A stretch of 64,000 nucleotides of DNA from Dyella sp. A6 (GTDB taxonomy: Bacteria; Pseudomonadota; Gammaproteobacteria; Xanthomonadales; Rhodanobacteraceae), in assembly GCF_036320485.1 (NCBI RefSeq), contig NZ_CP132911.1, positions 1,426,001-1,490,000 on the forward strand, given 5' to 3'. Shown here in pieces: positions 1 to 9,416 of this stretch (within the stretch, counting starts at the first letter, position 1; every line of letters starts with the position of its first letter). The translations under genes and the position numbers were made by a program. The notes under the pieces were generated by a model. It did no database searches. It had not been told where the DNA came from and saw nothing but the letters and a program-made list of their open reading frames with translations.

Positions 1-881
1 CGCTGGAGCGGTTCAGTCCCGCGCATCCGCTACAGGCGCTGCTGGCACGTGCCGACCGGCTGGACAACGGCCCGGCCGGCTACATGCAGGGTCTGGACGG
101 CTATTTCGAGGCCGGGGTGTCGCCGCTGCCGGTCGCTGCGCTGACCCGAGAACTTCTGGCAAGCGATGCCGGCACCGCGACCTGGCTGTGTGCCGATCCT
201 GCCTGGGTGCAGCCGGACATGAGCGGTGCCCGACTGCTCGCCTGCGGCCGCATGCCGTTGAGCATGGACGAGGCGGTTGCGTTCGCCGATGCGCTGCAGC
301 CGGTGTTCGAGGAAGCCGGTATGCGGCTGGAGGTCTCGACGGCGGACCGGTGGCACGTGCGGCTGCCGCAGGGCCTCGATCTGCCGGTTTTTGCGTCGCC
401 CGAGCAGGCGCTTGGCGAAGACCTTTACACGCACTTGCCGCAGGGAAGTGAGGGGCGGCGCTGGCGCGTGTTGTTCAACGAAGCGCAGGTACTGCTGCAC
501 CAGCACCCGCTGCAATCCGTGCGCGCAGCCCATGGTTTGCCGCCAGTGAACAGCCTGTGGCTGTGGGGGGCGGGCGTGTTGCCCGCACGGGTGCGCACGT
601 CGCTTGCCGGCGTGATCGGCGACGACCTGCTGCTGCAGTCGCTGGCCAAGCAGGCGGGAGTGCCGCATGCCGGGCGCACGCCGGAAGCGCTGGCGGCGGC
701 AGCTGCCGGCTGGCTGGTCGACCTGCAGGATCTGCCGGTCGACGAGATCGCCAGCGGCATGGCTACTGCGTTGCAGGCACAGGCACGGCGCCAGCCGGTC
801 CGGCTGGCCTTCGCCAGTGGCGAGCGCTGGCTGCACCGCCCCTCGCATCGGCTGCGCTTCTGGCGCAGGACGCGTCAGTGA
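1..881 (+). CDS. rpfE: RpfE-like protein (phosphoglycerate-mutase-like family), 5' end outside window
   Basis: The frame is open from the first complete codon at position 3, through Met codons at 84 and later, to TGA at 879-881, so the true start lies upstream of the window. At least 292 residues are visible. The sequence resembles the RpfE protein of xanthomonads, which is annotated as a regulator of pathogenicity factors or as a cofactor-independent phosphoglycerate-mutase-like protein. I see no clear mutase active-site motif in this part. The next gene, recJ, starts on a GTG overlapping this stop codon (GTGA), so the two are translationally coupled. The rpfE-recJ pairing is a known Xanthomonadales arrangement and is the main support for the name. 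The biochemical role is unproven. Confidence 0.72.
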   Translation, partial: LERFSPAHPLQALLARADRLDNGPAGYMQGLDGYFEAGVSPLPVAALTRELLASDAGTATWLCADPAWVQPDMSGARLLACGRMPLSMDEAVAFADALQPVFEEAGMRLEVSTADRWHVRLPQGLDLPVFASPEQALGEDLYTHLPQGSEGRRWRVLFNEAQVLLHQHPLQSVRAAHGLPPVNSLWLWGAGVLPARVRTSLAGVIGDDLLLQSLAKQAGVPHAGRTPEALAAAAAGWLVDLQDLPVDEIASGMATALQAQARRQPVRLAFASGERWLHRPSHRLRFWRRTRQ

Positions 882-2650
882 GCGCTGATGGTGTGTGCCA
901 GATTGCTCTGCAGCATCGTGCCGCGCAGGGCTCACCGAAGAACTGGCCGCACGATGTGCACCCGGTGCTGCAGCGGGTTTATGCCGCTCGTGGCGTGCTG
1001 AACCCCATCGACGCCGAGCACCGGTTGCAGCGACTGCTTCCGCCGGACACGCTGGGCGGTCTGGCAACGGCGGTCGAACTGCTTGCCGAGGCGATCCGGC
1101 TGGATCATTCGATCGTGATTGCCGGCGATTACGACTGCGACGGCGCCACGGGCGCGGCGGTGGCCGTGCGTGGCCTGCGCATGCTGGGCGCGCGACGGGT
1201 GGCCTATGCGATTCCCAATCGCTTCGTGCACGGTTACGGCCTGACGCCTGAGCTGGTCGCCTCGCTGCAGCCGGCACCCGACCTGATCGTCACCGTCGAC
1301 AACGGCGTGGCCAGCGTGGCGGGCGTGGCGGCGGCGAAGGCGCGGGGTATCCGGGTCATCGTCACCGACCATCACTTGCCCGGTGAGCAGTTGCCTGCCG
1401 CCGATGCGCTGGTGAATCCGAACCTGGCCGGCGATGGCTTTCCGAGCAAGGCGCTGGCCGGCGTGGGGGTGATGTTCTACCTGCTGCTGGCGCTGCGGGC
1501 GAAGCTGTACCCGGGTGGCTCCGCGGATCGCAGCGATCGGCCGCAGCAAGGCCGGCCCGATCTTTCCACCTTGCTCGACCTGGTCGCGCTGGGCACCGTG
1601 GCCGACCTGGTGCCGTTGGACTTCAACAACCGCGTGCTGGTGGCGGCAGGCCTGCGTCGTATTCGCGCGGGGCGTGCCTGCGCCGGGGTGACGGCGCTGG
1701 TCGAGGCGGGCAAGCGCAGCCTGGCGACCCTGTGTGCCAGCGATCTCGGCTTCGTGGTCGGGCCGCGGCTCAATGCAGCGGGGCGGCTGGAGGACATGCG
1801 GCTGGGCGTGGAGTGCCTGCTCACGGATGACCCGGTCCAGGCCCGTCGCCATGCCGCGCAGCTGAGCACGATCAACCAGGAGCGGCGCGATCTGCAGGCG
1901 GCGATGGTGGCCGAGGCGGAATCGATGGTGGCTGGAACCACCTCTACCGATGCGGTCGGGGTGGCCTTGTACGAGCCTGCCTGGCACGCCGGGGTGGTGG
2001 GGCTGGTGGCCTCGAAACTGAAAGAGCGGCTGCATCGGCCGGTGGTGGCCTTCGCACCGGCCGGTCCGGACGAGGCGGGAGGCCCGTCGACGGATGCGGC
2101 CATGCTGAGGGGCTCCGGTCGATCGATCGCCGGGTTCCACCTGCGCGATGCCCTGGCCGCGGTGGATGCGCGGCATCCGGGTCTGATCGAACGTTTCGGC
2201 GGTCATGCGATGGCGGCCGGTCTGAGCCTGAAGGCTACCGACTTCGAGCGCTTTGCGGCTGCCTTCGACGCCGTGGCGCGCGAGTGGATCGCGCCGGAGC
2301 GTCTGCAGGCGGTGCTGAATACCGACGGTGCCTTGCCCGTCGATGGCTTCACCCTGGAGCTGGCCCGCCAGCTGCGCGATGCCGGTCCGTGGGGGCAGGC
2401 GTTTCCCGAGCCCGTGTTCGACAACACCTTCGAATGCGTCAGCTGGAAACTGATGGGCGAGAACCATCTGCGTCTGCAACTGCGCGACCCGCGCAGCGGG
2501 TCCGTGCATGAGGCAGTGATGTTCAACGCCTACCGTGGCGAGGCACCGCCCGCCCGCATGCATGCGGCCTACGAACTGACGATCAACGACTGGCAGGGGC
2601 GCGAGAGCGTGCGCCTGCTGCTGCGTCACATGGAACCTGCATCCGGTTGA
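878..2650 (+). CDS. recJ: Single-stranded-DNA-specific exonuclease RecJ
   Basis: RecJ degrades single-stranded DNA 5' to 3' in recombination and mismatch repair. I place the start at GTG 878: it overlaps the rpfE stop by four bases, has AGGA seven bases upstream, and gives 590 residues, close to the family norm of about 570. The frame stays open further upstream, but that part is only the shadow of rpfE. DHH-family metal-binding motifs are clear: D-Y-D-C-D-G from residue 84, V-D-N-G near residue 140, and D-H-H at 164-166. A DHHA1-type region follows, with G-G-H-A-M-A-A-G near residue 440, then the C-terminal nucleic-acid-binding domain. It is part of an rpfE-recJ transcription unit. No terminator is obvious after the stop. 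Confidence 0.96.
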   Translation: MSADGVCQIALQHRAAQGSPKNWPHDVHPVLQRVYAARGVLNPIDAEHRLQRLLPPDTLGGLATAVELLAEAIRLDHSIVIAGDYDCDGATGAAVAVRGLRMLGARRVAYAIPNRFVHGYGLTPELVASLQPAPDLIVTVDNGVASVAGVAAAKARGIRVIVTDHHLPGEQLPAADALVNPNLAGDGFPSKALAGVGVMFYLLLALRAKLYPGGSADRSDRPQQGRPDLSTLLDLVALGTVADLVPLDFNNRVLVAAGLRRIRAGRACAGVTALVEAGKRSLATLCASDLGFVVGPRLNAAGRLEDMRLGVECLLTDDPVQARRHAAQLSTINQERRDLQAAMVAEAESMVAGTTSTDAVGVALYEPAWHAGVVGLVASKLKERLHRPVVAFAPAGPDEAGGPSTDAAMLRGSGRSIAGFHLRDALAAVDARHPGLIERFGGHAMAAGLSLKATDFERFAAAFDAVAREWIAPERLQAVLNTDGALPVDGFTLELARQLRDAGPWGQAFPEPVFDNTFECVSWKLMGENHLRLQLRDPRSGSVHEAVMFNAYRGEAPPARMHAAYELTINDWQGRESVRLLLRHMEPASG

Positions 2651-2828
2651 ATGGAGCGCTTGTAGCTGCCGTGGCTGTGCGCCGGATTGCCGGCAAGCGA
2701 TGCCGTTCCGCGGGTAGGCCATGGATGAGCTGTAGCGAACCTTCGATGAGAGTAGCCGCACAACCATGTCTCGGCGACATGGCCGCGCGCTATGCTCTGC
2801 ATCAGTCAATCGATGTCGGGAGAACATC

Positions 2829-3212
2829 ATGATCGAGCAGATCGAAGGATTGCCGGCCGGCACACTGGGTTTCCGTGCACGCGGCCAGGTCACATCACAG
2901 GACTATGAGCGCGTGATCGTGCCCGATGTCGAGGCCGCATTCGCGCTCAACCGCAAGCTGCGTCTGCTGTATCACGTAGGTGACGATTTCACCGGCTTCG
3001 ACCCCGGGGCGATGTGGGATGACGCCAAGCTCGGGTTCCGGCATTTCACCGGCTGGGACCGGGTGGCGCTGGTCACCGACCTGCCGTGGCTGCGCATGAC
3101 CGCCACTGCCATGGGTTTCGCCGTTCCCGCCGAGTTCCGCCTGTTCGGCAATGCCGAGCTGGATGCGGCGAAGCGCTGGATTGCCGAGCCGAGGCCGGTC
3201 GATGGCGATTAG
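2829..3212 (+). CDS. SpoIIAA-like (STAS/DUF3478) family small protein
   Basis: This 127-residue cytoplasmic protein starts at ATG 2829 behind a GGGAG ribosome site. An upstream ATG at 2766 is in frame but has poor context and adds unrelated residues. The sequence matches the SpoIIAA-like family: an N-terminal strand with M-I-E-Q-I-E-G-L-P, a central region with Y-E-R-V-I-V-P-D-V-E, then W-D-D-A-K-L-G and a W-D-R-V-A-L-V-T-D strand. Members adopt a STAS-like fold. Their function is generally unknown; some have been linked to membrane or lipid association. It sits between recJ and the asnB leader, and a promoter for the leader begins just after its stop. It is probably unrelated functionally to either neighbour. 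Confidence 0.75.
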   Translation: MIEQIEGLPAGTLGFRARGQVTSQDYERVIVPDVEAAFALNRKLRLLYHVGDDFTGFDPGAMWDDAKLGFRHFTGWDRVALVTDLPWLRMTATAMGFAVPAEFRLFGNAELDAAKRWIAEPRPVDGD

Positions 3213-3225
3213 AACCAAAAGCCAC

Positions 3226-3254
3226 TTGCACTGCGGCGCCGGCTCTGCTTAAGT
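3226..3254 (+). promoter_or_regulatory. Candidate sigma-70 promoter of the asnB leader
   Basis: TTGCAC at 3226-3231 and TTAAGT at 3249-3254 are separated by exactly 17 bases. Both are imperfect matches to the -35 and -10 consensus. Transcription would start around 3260-3263, at or next to the leader-peptide ATG at 3263. That would explain why no Shine-Dalgarno sequence is visible before that ATG. This is an inference from sequence only. Confidence 0.4.
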
Positions 3255-3262
3255 CGACCCCC

Positions 3263-3382
3263 ATGAAGACCTTTTCCGCCATGACTGCACCTGCCAGCGC
3301 GCCTGCCGCGCGGTGCGTCATGACGGCTGCCAATAATAATCGTGCGAACAATAACGCCCATCGTTGGCGGGCCCGCGCGTAG
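3263..3382 (+). CDS. AsnB leader peptide, asparagine-codon-rich (attenuation control)
   Basis: This is a 39-codon reading frame from ATG 3263 to TAG 3380-3382. Codons 24-26 and 29-31 are all Asn (AAT AAT AAT at 3332-3340; AAC AAT AAC at 3347-3355), separated only by Arg-Ala. The frame lies directly upstream of asparagine synthetase asnB and is followed 24 bases later by a strong intrinsic terminator. Six Asn codons in eight positions, in front of the gene that makes Asn, is the hallmark of a leader peptide for ribosome-mediated attenuation, as known for his, thr, leu and trp operons. No good ribosome site precedes the ATG. Internal ATGs at 3281 and 3320 would give shorter versions that keep all Asn codons. 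Confidence 0.8.
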   Translation: MKTFSAMTAPASAPAARCVMTAANNNRANNNAHRWRARA

Positions 3383-3421
3383 CTGCAAGAAACACCACCA
3401 GACACGCGACCGAGGCCCGCC
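3366..3421 (+). promoter_or_regulatory. Candidate antiterminator of the asnB leader
   Basis: GGCGGGCC at 3366-3373 is perfectly complementary to GGCCCGCC at 3414-3421, which contains half of the terminator's left arm. The two structures are therefore mutually exclusive. The proximal segment spans leader codons 35-37, roughly 11-40 bases beyond the Asn codons. A ribosome waiting for Asn-tRNA would leave it free, and a ribosome at the stop codon (3380) would cover it. A weak competing hairpin, CGCC 3355-3358 with GGCG 3366-3369, is also possible. Confidence 0.6.
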
Positions 3422-3448
3422 CAGTGCGGGCCTCGGTCGTTTTGCGTT
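3407..3448 (+). terminator. Rho-independent attenuator terminator before asnB
   Basis: The arms at 3407-3420 and 3426-3439 form a perfect 14-bp GC-rich stem with a five-base loop, followed by TTTTGCGTT. It lies between the Asn-rich leader peptide and asnB, 105 bases before the asnB start. In this position it acts on asnB itself rather than ending an upstream gene. Confidence 0.85.
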
Positions 3449-3552
3449 CCTGATTCGCGCACCTGATCCGTCCGCGTCCGGTTGCGCCAAAGCAAACCCG
3501 GCCTCGATGGCCGCATACAACTCAATACCGATACAACCGAGGAGCCTTGCCC

Positions 3553-5229
3553 ATGTGTTCGATTTTCGGAATGTTCGATCTGCAGCCGGGAGACGACCTG
3601 ACTGCCCTGCGCCGACAGGCGCTGGAATTGTCGCAGCGTCAGCGTCACCGTGGTCCCGACTGGAGCGGCGTTTTCGTCGATGCCGGCGTGATCCTGGTGC
3701 ACGAACGGCTGGCCATCGTCGATCCGGCCAGTGGTGCGCAGCCACTGCGTTCGCGCGACGGCGCACTGGCGCTGGCGGTGAACGGCGAGATCTACAACCA
3801 CCGCGAACTGCGTGCGGCCAGCGACTACGACTTCACCACCGGCTCGGACTGCGAAGTGATCAATGCGCTGTATCGTGATCTCGGCGGCGATGCCTTTGTG
3901 AAAGAAGGCGTGGGCAAGCTCAACGGCATCTTCGCCTTTGCGCTGTGGGACGGCGCCAGCCAGCGCTACGTGATCGCCCGCGACCCGATCGGTGTCTGTC
4001 CGCTGTACTGGGGCCACGACGGGGAAGGGCGCCTGTGCGTGGCGTCGGAAATGAAGGCACTGGTCGGCGTGTGCAACGACGTCACCACTTTTCCGCCCGG
4101 CCATGTCTACGACAGTGCCACCGGCGAGCTGGCACGCTATTACAGCAAGGCATGGCGCGACTACGGCGCGACCGTGGGCAAGGGGCCGGAGGGGTTGCGC
4201 GAGGCGTTCGAGCAGGCAGTCCACCGGCAGCTGATGACCGACGTGCCTTATGGCGTACTGCTTTCCGGCGGACTGGATTCCTCGCTGGTCGCGGCATGCG
4301 CCGCACGCTTCGCGCGTGAACGGGTCGAGGACGATGACCGTTCGGAAGCCTGGTGGCCGCGTCTGCATTCGTTCGCGATCGGCCTGGAAGGCTCGCCCGA
4401 TCTGGCCGCAGCGCAGGTCGCCGCCGACGCCCTGGGCACGGTGCACCATGGTTTCGTCTACACCTTCTGGGAAGGCCTGGACGCGGTGCCCGAGGTGATC
4501 CGCCACCTGGAAACCTATGACGTCACCACCATCCGTGCAGCTACGCCGATGTACCTGCTGGCGCGCCGGATCAAGGCGATGGGCGTGAAGATGGTGCTGT
4601 CCGGCGAGGGCTCGGACGAACTGTTCGGCGGCTACCTTTACTTCCACAAGGCGCCGTCGGCCGAAGCCTTCCACGAGGAGACCGTGCGCAAGCTAGACGC
4701 CCTGCACAGCTACGACTGCCTGCGCGCCAACAAGGCGATGATGGCCTGGGGGGTGGAGGCGCGCGTGCCGTTCCTGGACCTGGAATTCATCGACGTGGCG
4801 ATGGGCCTCGACGCCGCGCACAAGATGGCGGGCGGCGGCAAGATCGAGAAGCACGTGCTGCGCGCAGCATTCGACGGCGCACTGCCTAAGGAGATCCTGT
4901 GGCGGCAGAAGGAACAGTTCTCCGATGGCGTCGGCTACGGCTGGATCGACGGCCTGAAGGCGCATGCCGAGCAGGAGGTCAGCGACCGCGAGTTCGCCGC
5001 GGCGGCCTCGCGTTTCCCGCTCAACACGCCGGCGACCAAGGAAGCCTACTTCTACCGCCGCATCTTCGAGCAGTTCTACCCCGGCGAGGCCTGTGCGGCG
5101 ACCGTGCCGGGTGGCAAGTCGATCGCCTGTTCCTCGCCCGCCGCGCTGGCCTGGGACCCGGCGTTCGCGACGATGGCCGACCCGTCCGGCCGGGCGGTGC
5201 GTGGGGTGCATGCGCAGGCACTGGACTGA
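3553..5229 (+). CDS. asnB: Asparagine synthetase B, glutamine-hydrolysing
   Basis: AsnB makes asparagine from aspartate, ATP and glutamine. I choose ATG 3553 because it places the catalytic nucleophile at Cys2 (M-C-S-I-F-G), as class II glutamine amidotransferases require, and because GAGGAG lies eight bases upstream. A TTG two codons earlier would bury the cysteine. The 558-residue length fits the E. coli AsnB type (554). The N-terminal amidotransferase domain spans about 1-200, with R-H-R-G-P-D near residue 30. The synthetase domain follows, with the pyrophosphate-binding loop S-G-G-L-D-S-S at 238-244 and S-G-E-G-S-D-E-L-F-G-G-Y near residue 350. The gene sits alone between recJ and prfB behind its own Asn-codon attenuator, so expression probably responds to charging of Asn-tRNA. 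Confidence 0.96.
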   Translation: MCSIFGMFDLQPGDDLTALRRQALELSQRQRHRGPDWSGVFVDAGVILVHERLAIVDPASGAQPLRSRDGALALAVNGEIYNHRELRAASDYDFTTGSDCEVINALYRDLGGDAFVKEGVGKLNGIFAFALWDGASQRYVIARDPIGVCPLYWGHDGEGRLCVASEMKALVGVCNDVTTFPPGHVYDSATGELARYYSKAWRDYGATVGKGPEGLREAFEQAVHRQLMTDVPYGVLLSGGLDSSLVAACAARFARERVEDDDRSEAWWPRLHSFAIGLEGSPDLAAAQVAADALGTVHHGFVYTFWEGLDAVPEVIRHLETYDVTTIRAATPMYLLARRIKAMGVKMVLSGEGSDELFGGYLYFHKAPSAEAFHEETVRKLDALHSYDCLRANKAMMAWGVEARVPFLDLEFIDVAMGLDAAHKMAGGGKIEKHVLRAAFDGALPKEILWRQKEQFSDGVGYGWIDGLKAHAEQEVSDREFAAAASRFPLNTPATKEAYFYRRIFEQFYPGEACAATVPGGKSIACSSPAALAWDPAFATMADPSGRAVRGVHAQALD

Positions 5230-5347
5230 CGCCATCGCGCCGTCGGCAGTGTGCCGTCGGCGCAGTGGCCCCGAGCCTGCCTTGGCGGGCGCTGGGCCAT
5301 GCTAAGCTAACCGGCTGCAATCGCATTCAACCTGACGAAGCCATTCC

Positions 5348-6473
5348 ATGATCGAGACCAATCCGATCCTTGCGCAGATCGCGGACCTTACGGACCGCGT
5401 CGAGTCGCTTAGGGGGTATCTTTGACTACGCCACCAAGCGTGAGCGTCTGGAAGAAGTAAGCCGCGAGCTGGAAAGCCCGACGGTTTGGGACGACCCTGC
5501 GCGTGCGCAGGAACTGGGCCGCGAGCGTGCGCGCCTGGACGTTGTCGTGACCGGTATCGACGAGCTCAGTGCGGGCCTGTCCGATGCCAGGGAGCTGCTG
5601 GAGATGGCTGCAGCCGACGGCGACGAGGAAACCGTGCAGTCGATCGTCGGTGACGTCGAGGGCCTCGAGGCGCGTGTCGGCAAGCTGGAATTCCAGCGCA
5701 TGTTCTCGGGCCAGATGGACGCGTCCAACGCCTTCGTCGACATCCAGGCCGGCGCCGGCGGCACCGAGGCCCAGGACTGGGCGGAAATGCTGCTGCGCAT
5801 GTACCTGCGCTGGGCCGAATCGCGTGGCTGGAAGACCGAGCTGCTGGAAGTTTCCGGTGGCGAAGTGGCGGGCATCAAGTCGGCCACCTTCCGGGTCGAG
5901 GGCGACTACGCCTACGGCTGGCTGAAGACCGAGATCGGCGTGCACCGGCTGGTGCGCAAGAGCCCGTTCGACTCGGACAACCGCCGCCACACCAGCTTCA
6001 CGTCGGTATTCGTGTCGCCGGAAGTGGACGACGACATCGACATCGACATCAATCCGGCCGACCTGAAGACCGACGTGTATCGCTCGTCCGGTGCCGGTGG
6101 TCAGCACGTCAACAAGACCGAGTCCGCGGTGCGTATCACCCATGTGCCTTCGGGCGTGGTGGTGGCGTGCCAGACCGAGCGATCGCAGCATGCCAACCGC
6201 GATCGCGCGATGAAGATGCTGAAGGCCAAGCTGTACGAGATCGAGGTGCAGAAGCGCAACGCCGAGAAGGATGCGCTGGAAGCGACCAAGTCCGATATCG
6301 GCTGGGGCAGCCAGATCCGCAACTATGTGCTGGACCAGAGCCGCATCAAGGACCTGCGCACCGGCATCGAGCGTTCGGATACGCAGAAAGTGCTGGACGG
6401 CGACCTGGACGAGTTCGTCGAGGGAAGCCTGAAGGCGGGCCTGGATGCGGGTGCCAAGCGTGTCGACGCCTGA
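5348..6473 (+). CDS. prfB: Peptide chain release factor 2, made by programmed +1 frameshift
   Basis: RF2 releases peptides at UGA and UAA codons. Translation starts at ATG 5348 and reads 25 codons to CTT-TGA (TGA at 5423-5425). It then slips +1 so that GAC 5424 is codon 26, giving 374 residues. The slip site has the classic elements: the internal Shine-Dalgarno-like AGGGGG at 5411-5416, then TAT CTT TGA C. After the slip, S-P-F at 205-207 (stop-codon recognition) and G-G-Q at 250-252 (peptidyl-tRNA hydrolysis) fall exactly at the E. coli RF2 positions, which confirms the reading. RF2 scarcity favours the frameshift, so the gene autoregulates. It lies upstream of lysS, as in many bacteria, but with a small secreted-protein gene between them. 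Confidence 0.97.
5408..5426 (+). promoter_or_regulatory. prfB programmed +1 frameshift site
   Basis: CTT AGG GGG TAT CTT TGA C is read in the initial frame. The AGGGGG pairs with the 16S rRNA tail and pushes the ribosome forward, while the weak in-frame UGA (itself an RF2 codon) gives time for tRNA-Leu to slip from CTT to TTT. Spacing and sequence match the classic E. coli prfB site. Confidence 0.97.
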
Positions 6474-6586
6474 GCCGGGCTGGTGCGACTGGTGTCATGC
6501 CGGTCGTCCGTCGGCGGGTGGGATCCGCTTCAGCCACGATGCGTAAGATCATCGCTCGAGTCTCACCAACCGAGGAGATAATCGCC

Positions 6587-6928
6587 GTGAACGCGAACAA
6601 ACTTTTCAGGATGCTGCTTGCCTGCACGTTGCTGGCGGCCTTCGGCGCAAGTGCGCAGACCGCGGGTCAGGACATCAAGGACGGCGCCAAGGACGTCGGT
6701 CATGGCGTCGCCGCCGGCGCGCGCGACGTGGGGCACGCCACGCGCAAGGTGGCCAAGCACATCGGCCACGGCGCCAAGGAGGCTGGCACCGGCATCGGTC
6801 ACGGCGCGAAGAAGGCCGGCATCGCCATTGGCCATGATGCCAAGGATGCGGGCAAGGCCATCGGCCATGGCGCGAAGGAAGGCTGGGACGCCACCAAGAA
6901 CGCCACCAAGAAGCTGTTCGGTCACTGA
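6587..6928 (+). CDS. Secreted small protein with 11-residue Gly-His-Ala-Lys repeats
   Basis: The frame starts at GTG 6587 with GAGGAG nine bases upstream and encodes 113 residues. Residues 1-24 look like a Sec signal peptide (Lys near the N-terminus, a hydrophobic core, cleavage after A-S-A-Q or nearby). The mature part is a run of 11-residue units of the form (I/V)-G-H-G-A-K-x-A-G-x-x: about six units between residues 36 and 102, ending in K-L-F-G-H. The units are alanine-, glycine-, lysine- and histidine-rich and would form an amphipathic helix. An 11-residue period of this kind recalls LEA-type desiccation proteins and apolipoprotein-like helices. No enzyme motif is present. It lies between prfB and lysS with no shared operon signal. 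Function is unknown; membrane binding, stress protection or metal binding by histidines are possibilities only. Confidence 0.7.
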   Translation: MNANKLFRMLLACTLLAAFGASAQTAGQDIKDGAKDVGHGVAAGARDVGHATRKVAKHIGHGAKEAGTGIGHGAKKAGIAIGHDAKDAGKAIGHGAKEGWDATKNATKKLFGH

Positions 6929-7028
6929 CCGGACCTGAAAAGCCATGCCTACGTCGTGCCCGCAGGTGCGGGCACGATGGGTATGCAACGATTATTCGAC
7001 AGCACCAACACCGGACACCCGTAAACCC

Positions 7029-8546
<1,518 letters not shown>

Positions 8547-8589
8547 ACGACGCGGCGCTCGAAAGCCCGCCACGTCGCCCGGATATTTT

Positions 8590-9285
8590 TTACCGGCGCG
8601 GAGCCCGGTTCGGCAGGGTGCGATGCCGGTGCACGCGCCGTCTGAGCATGGCTGCCTGCAACACGCTGACCGCGCTGGAGCCGGCCCAGTACAGGCCGAG
8701 ACCCGCCGACAGGTGCCATACCACCAGAAACGTGACCAGCACCGGCAGCCATTGCAGCAACACATGCACCTGCTCGGGCAAGCCCGGGTTGAGCATGATG
8801 GCGGCCCAGCTCAGCGCGGCGACCGCAAGCGTCAGCCAGAGATCGGGACGGGCCAGTCGCATCCATATGAAGTGGTCATTGCCCAGCGCGCTGCGGCGTA
8901 TCGCTGCGTAGATGCCCGCGCCGAGCGGCGCCTGCACCAGCGCCACCAGCAAGCCCTTGCCGAAGCCGCCGGAAACGCCGTGCTCGCGGTAAACCCTGCG
9001 GGTCTCGGCAAGGTAGCGGGAAGGGTCGTTCGCGTGGCGTTGCTTCAATTCCTCCAGCACGGGCTGCAGCGTGCGCATGCGCTGCTGGCGTCGCCATTGG
9101 TGTTCGGCGACGTTCAGTGTCATCGGTAACAGCAGCAGTCGCACCGCGGCGGCCAGCACAATCACCGCCAGGCCGTAGCTGCCACCAAGGCCGTGCGCGA
9201 TCTCCCCCAGCAACGTGGACAGGCTGCCCACGAAAGCATTCCATACGTACATGGCTTCCCCCGCATCGGATGTCGGCTGATACAT
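8590..9285 (-). CDS. Short YidC/Oxa1/Alb3-family membrane insertase paralog
   Basis: This 231-residue protein has the Oxa1-type core: a hydrophobic segment with G-L-A-V-I-V-L-A-A-A-V-R-L-L-L-L-P, a charged cytoplasmic hairpin containing P-V-L-E-E-L-K-Q-R-H and R-E-H-G-V-S-G, then three to four more membrane segments, ending in a basic tail. YidC family members insert proteins into the inner membrane. This copy lacks the large periplasmic domain of proteobacterial YidC, so it is a second, compact paralog rather than the essential yidC beside rnpA. The first Met codons are at 9285 and, nearer the first helix, at 9252; which one is used is unclear. It is a single minus-strand gene between plus-strand neighbours. 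Confidence 0.82.
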   Translation of the reverse strand: MYQPTSDAGEAMYVWNAFVGSLSTLLGEIAHGLGGSYGLAVIVLAAAVRLLLLPMTLNVAEHQWRRQQRMRTLQPVLEELKQRHANDPSRYLAETRRVYREHGVSGGFGKGLLVALVQAPLGAGIYAAIRRSALGNDHFIWMRLARPDLWLTLAVAALSWAAIMLNPGLPEQVHVLLQWLPVLVTFLVVWHLSAGLGLYWAGSSAVSVLQAAMLRRRVHRHRTLPNRAPRR

Positions 9286-9416
9286 GGGTATCTGCGACCG
9301 TTGTTCAAGGATGCAGGCAGGTGAGGTGCTGGGGGGCGGTTCGACCTGCGACGCCCCGGCCGATACGCACCATCCGCTAGAATGGCGCGTTCATAACCCC
9401 TGAAGGAACGCATGCC

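Noticed and set aside
932..2893. A 653-codon open frame on the minus strand across recJ
   Set aside because: It is antisense to a gene with clear RecJ motifs. High GC makes long antisense frames common, and the translation has no family features and is rich in Arg, His and Gln.
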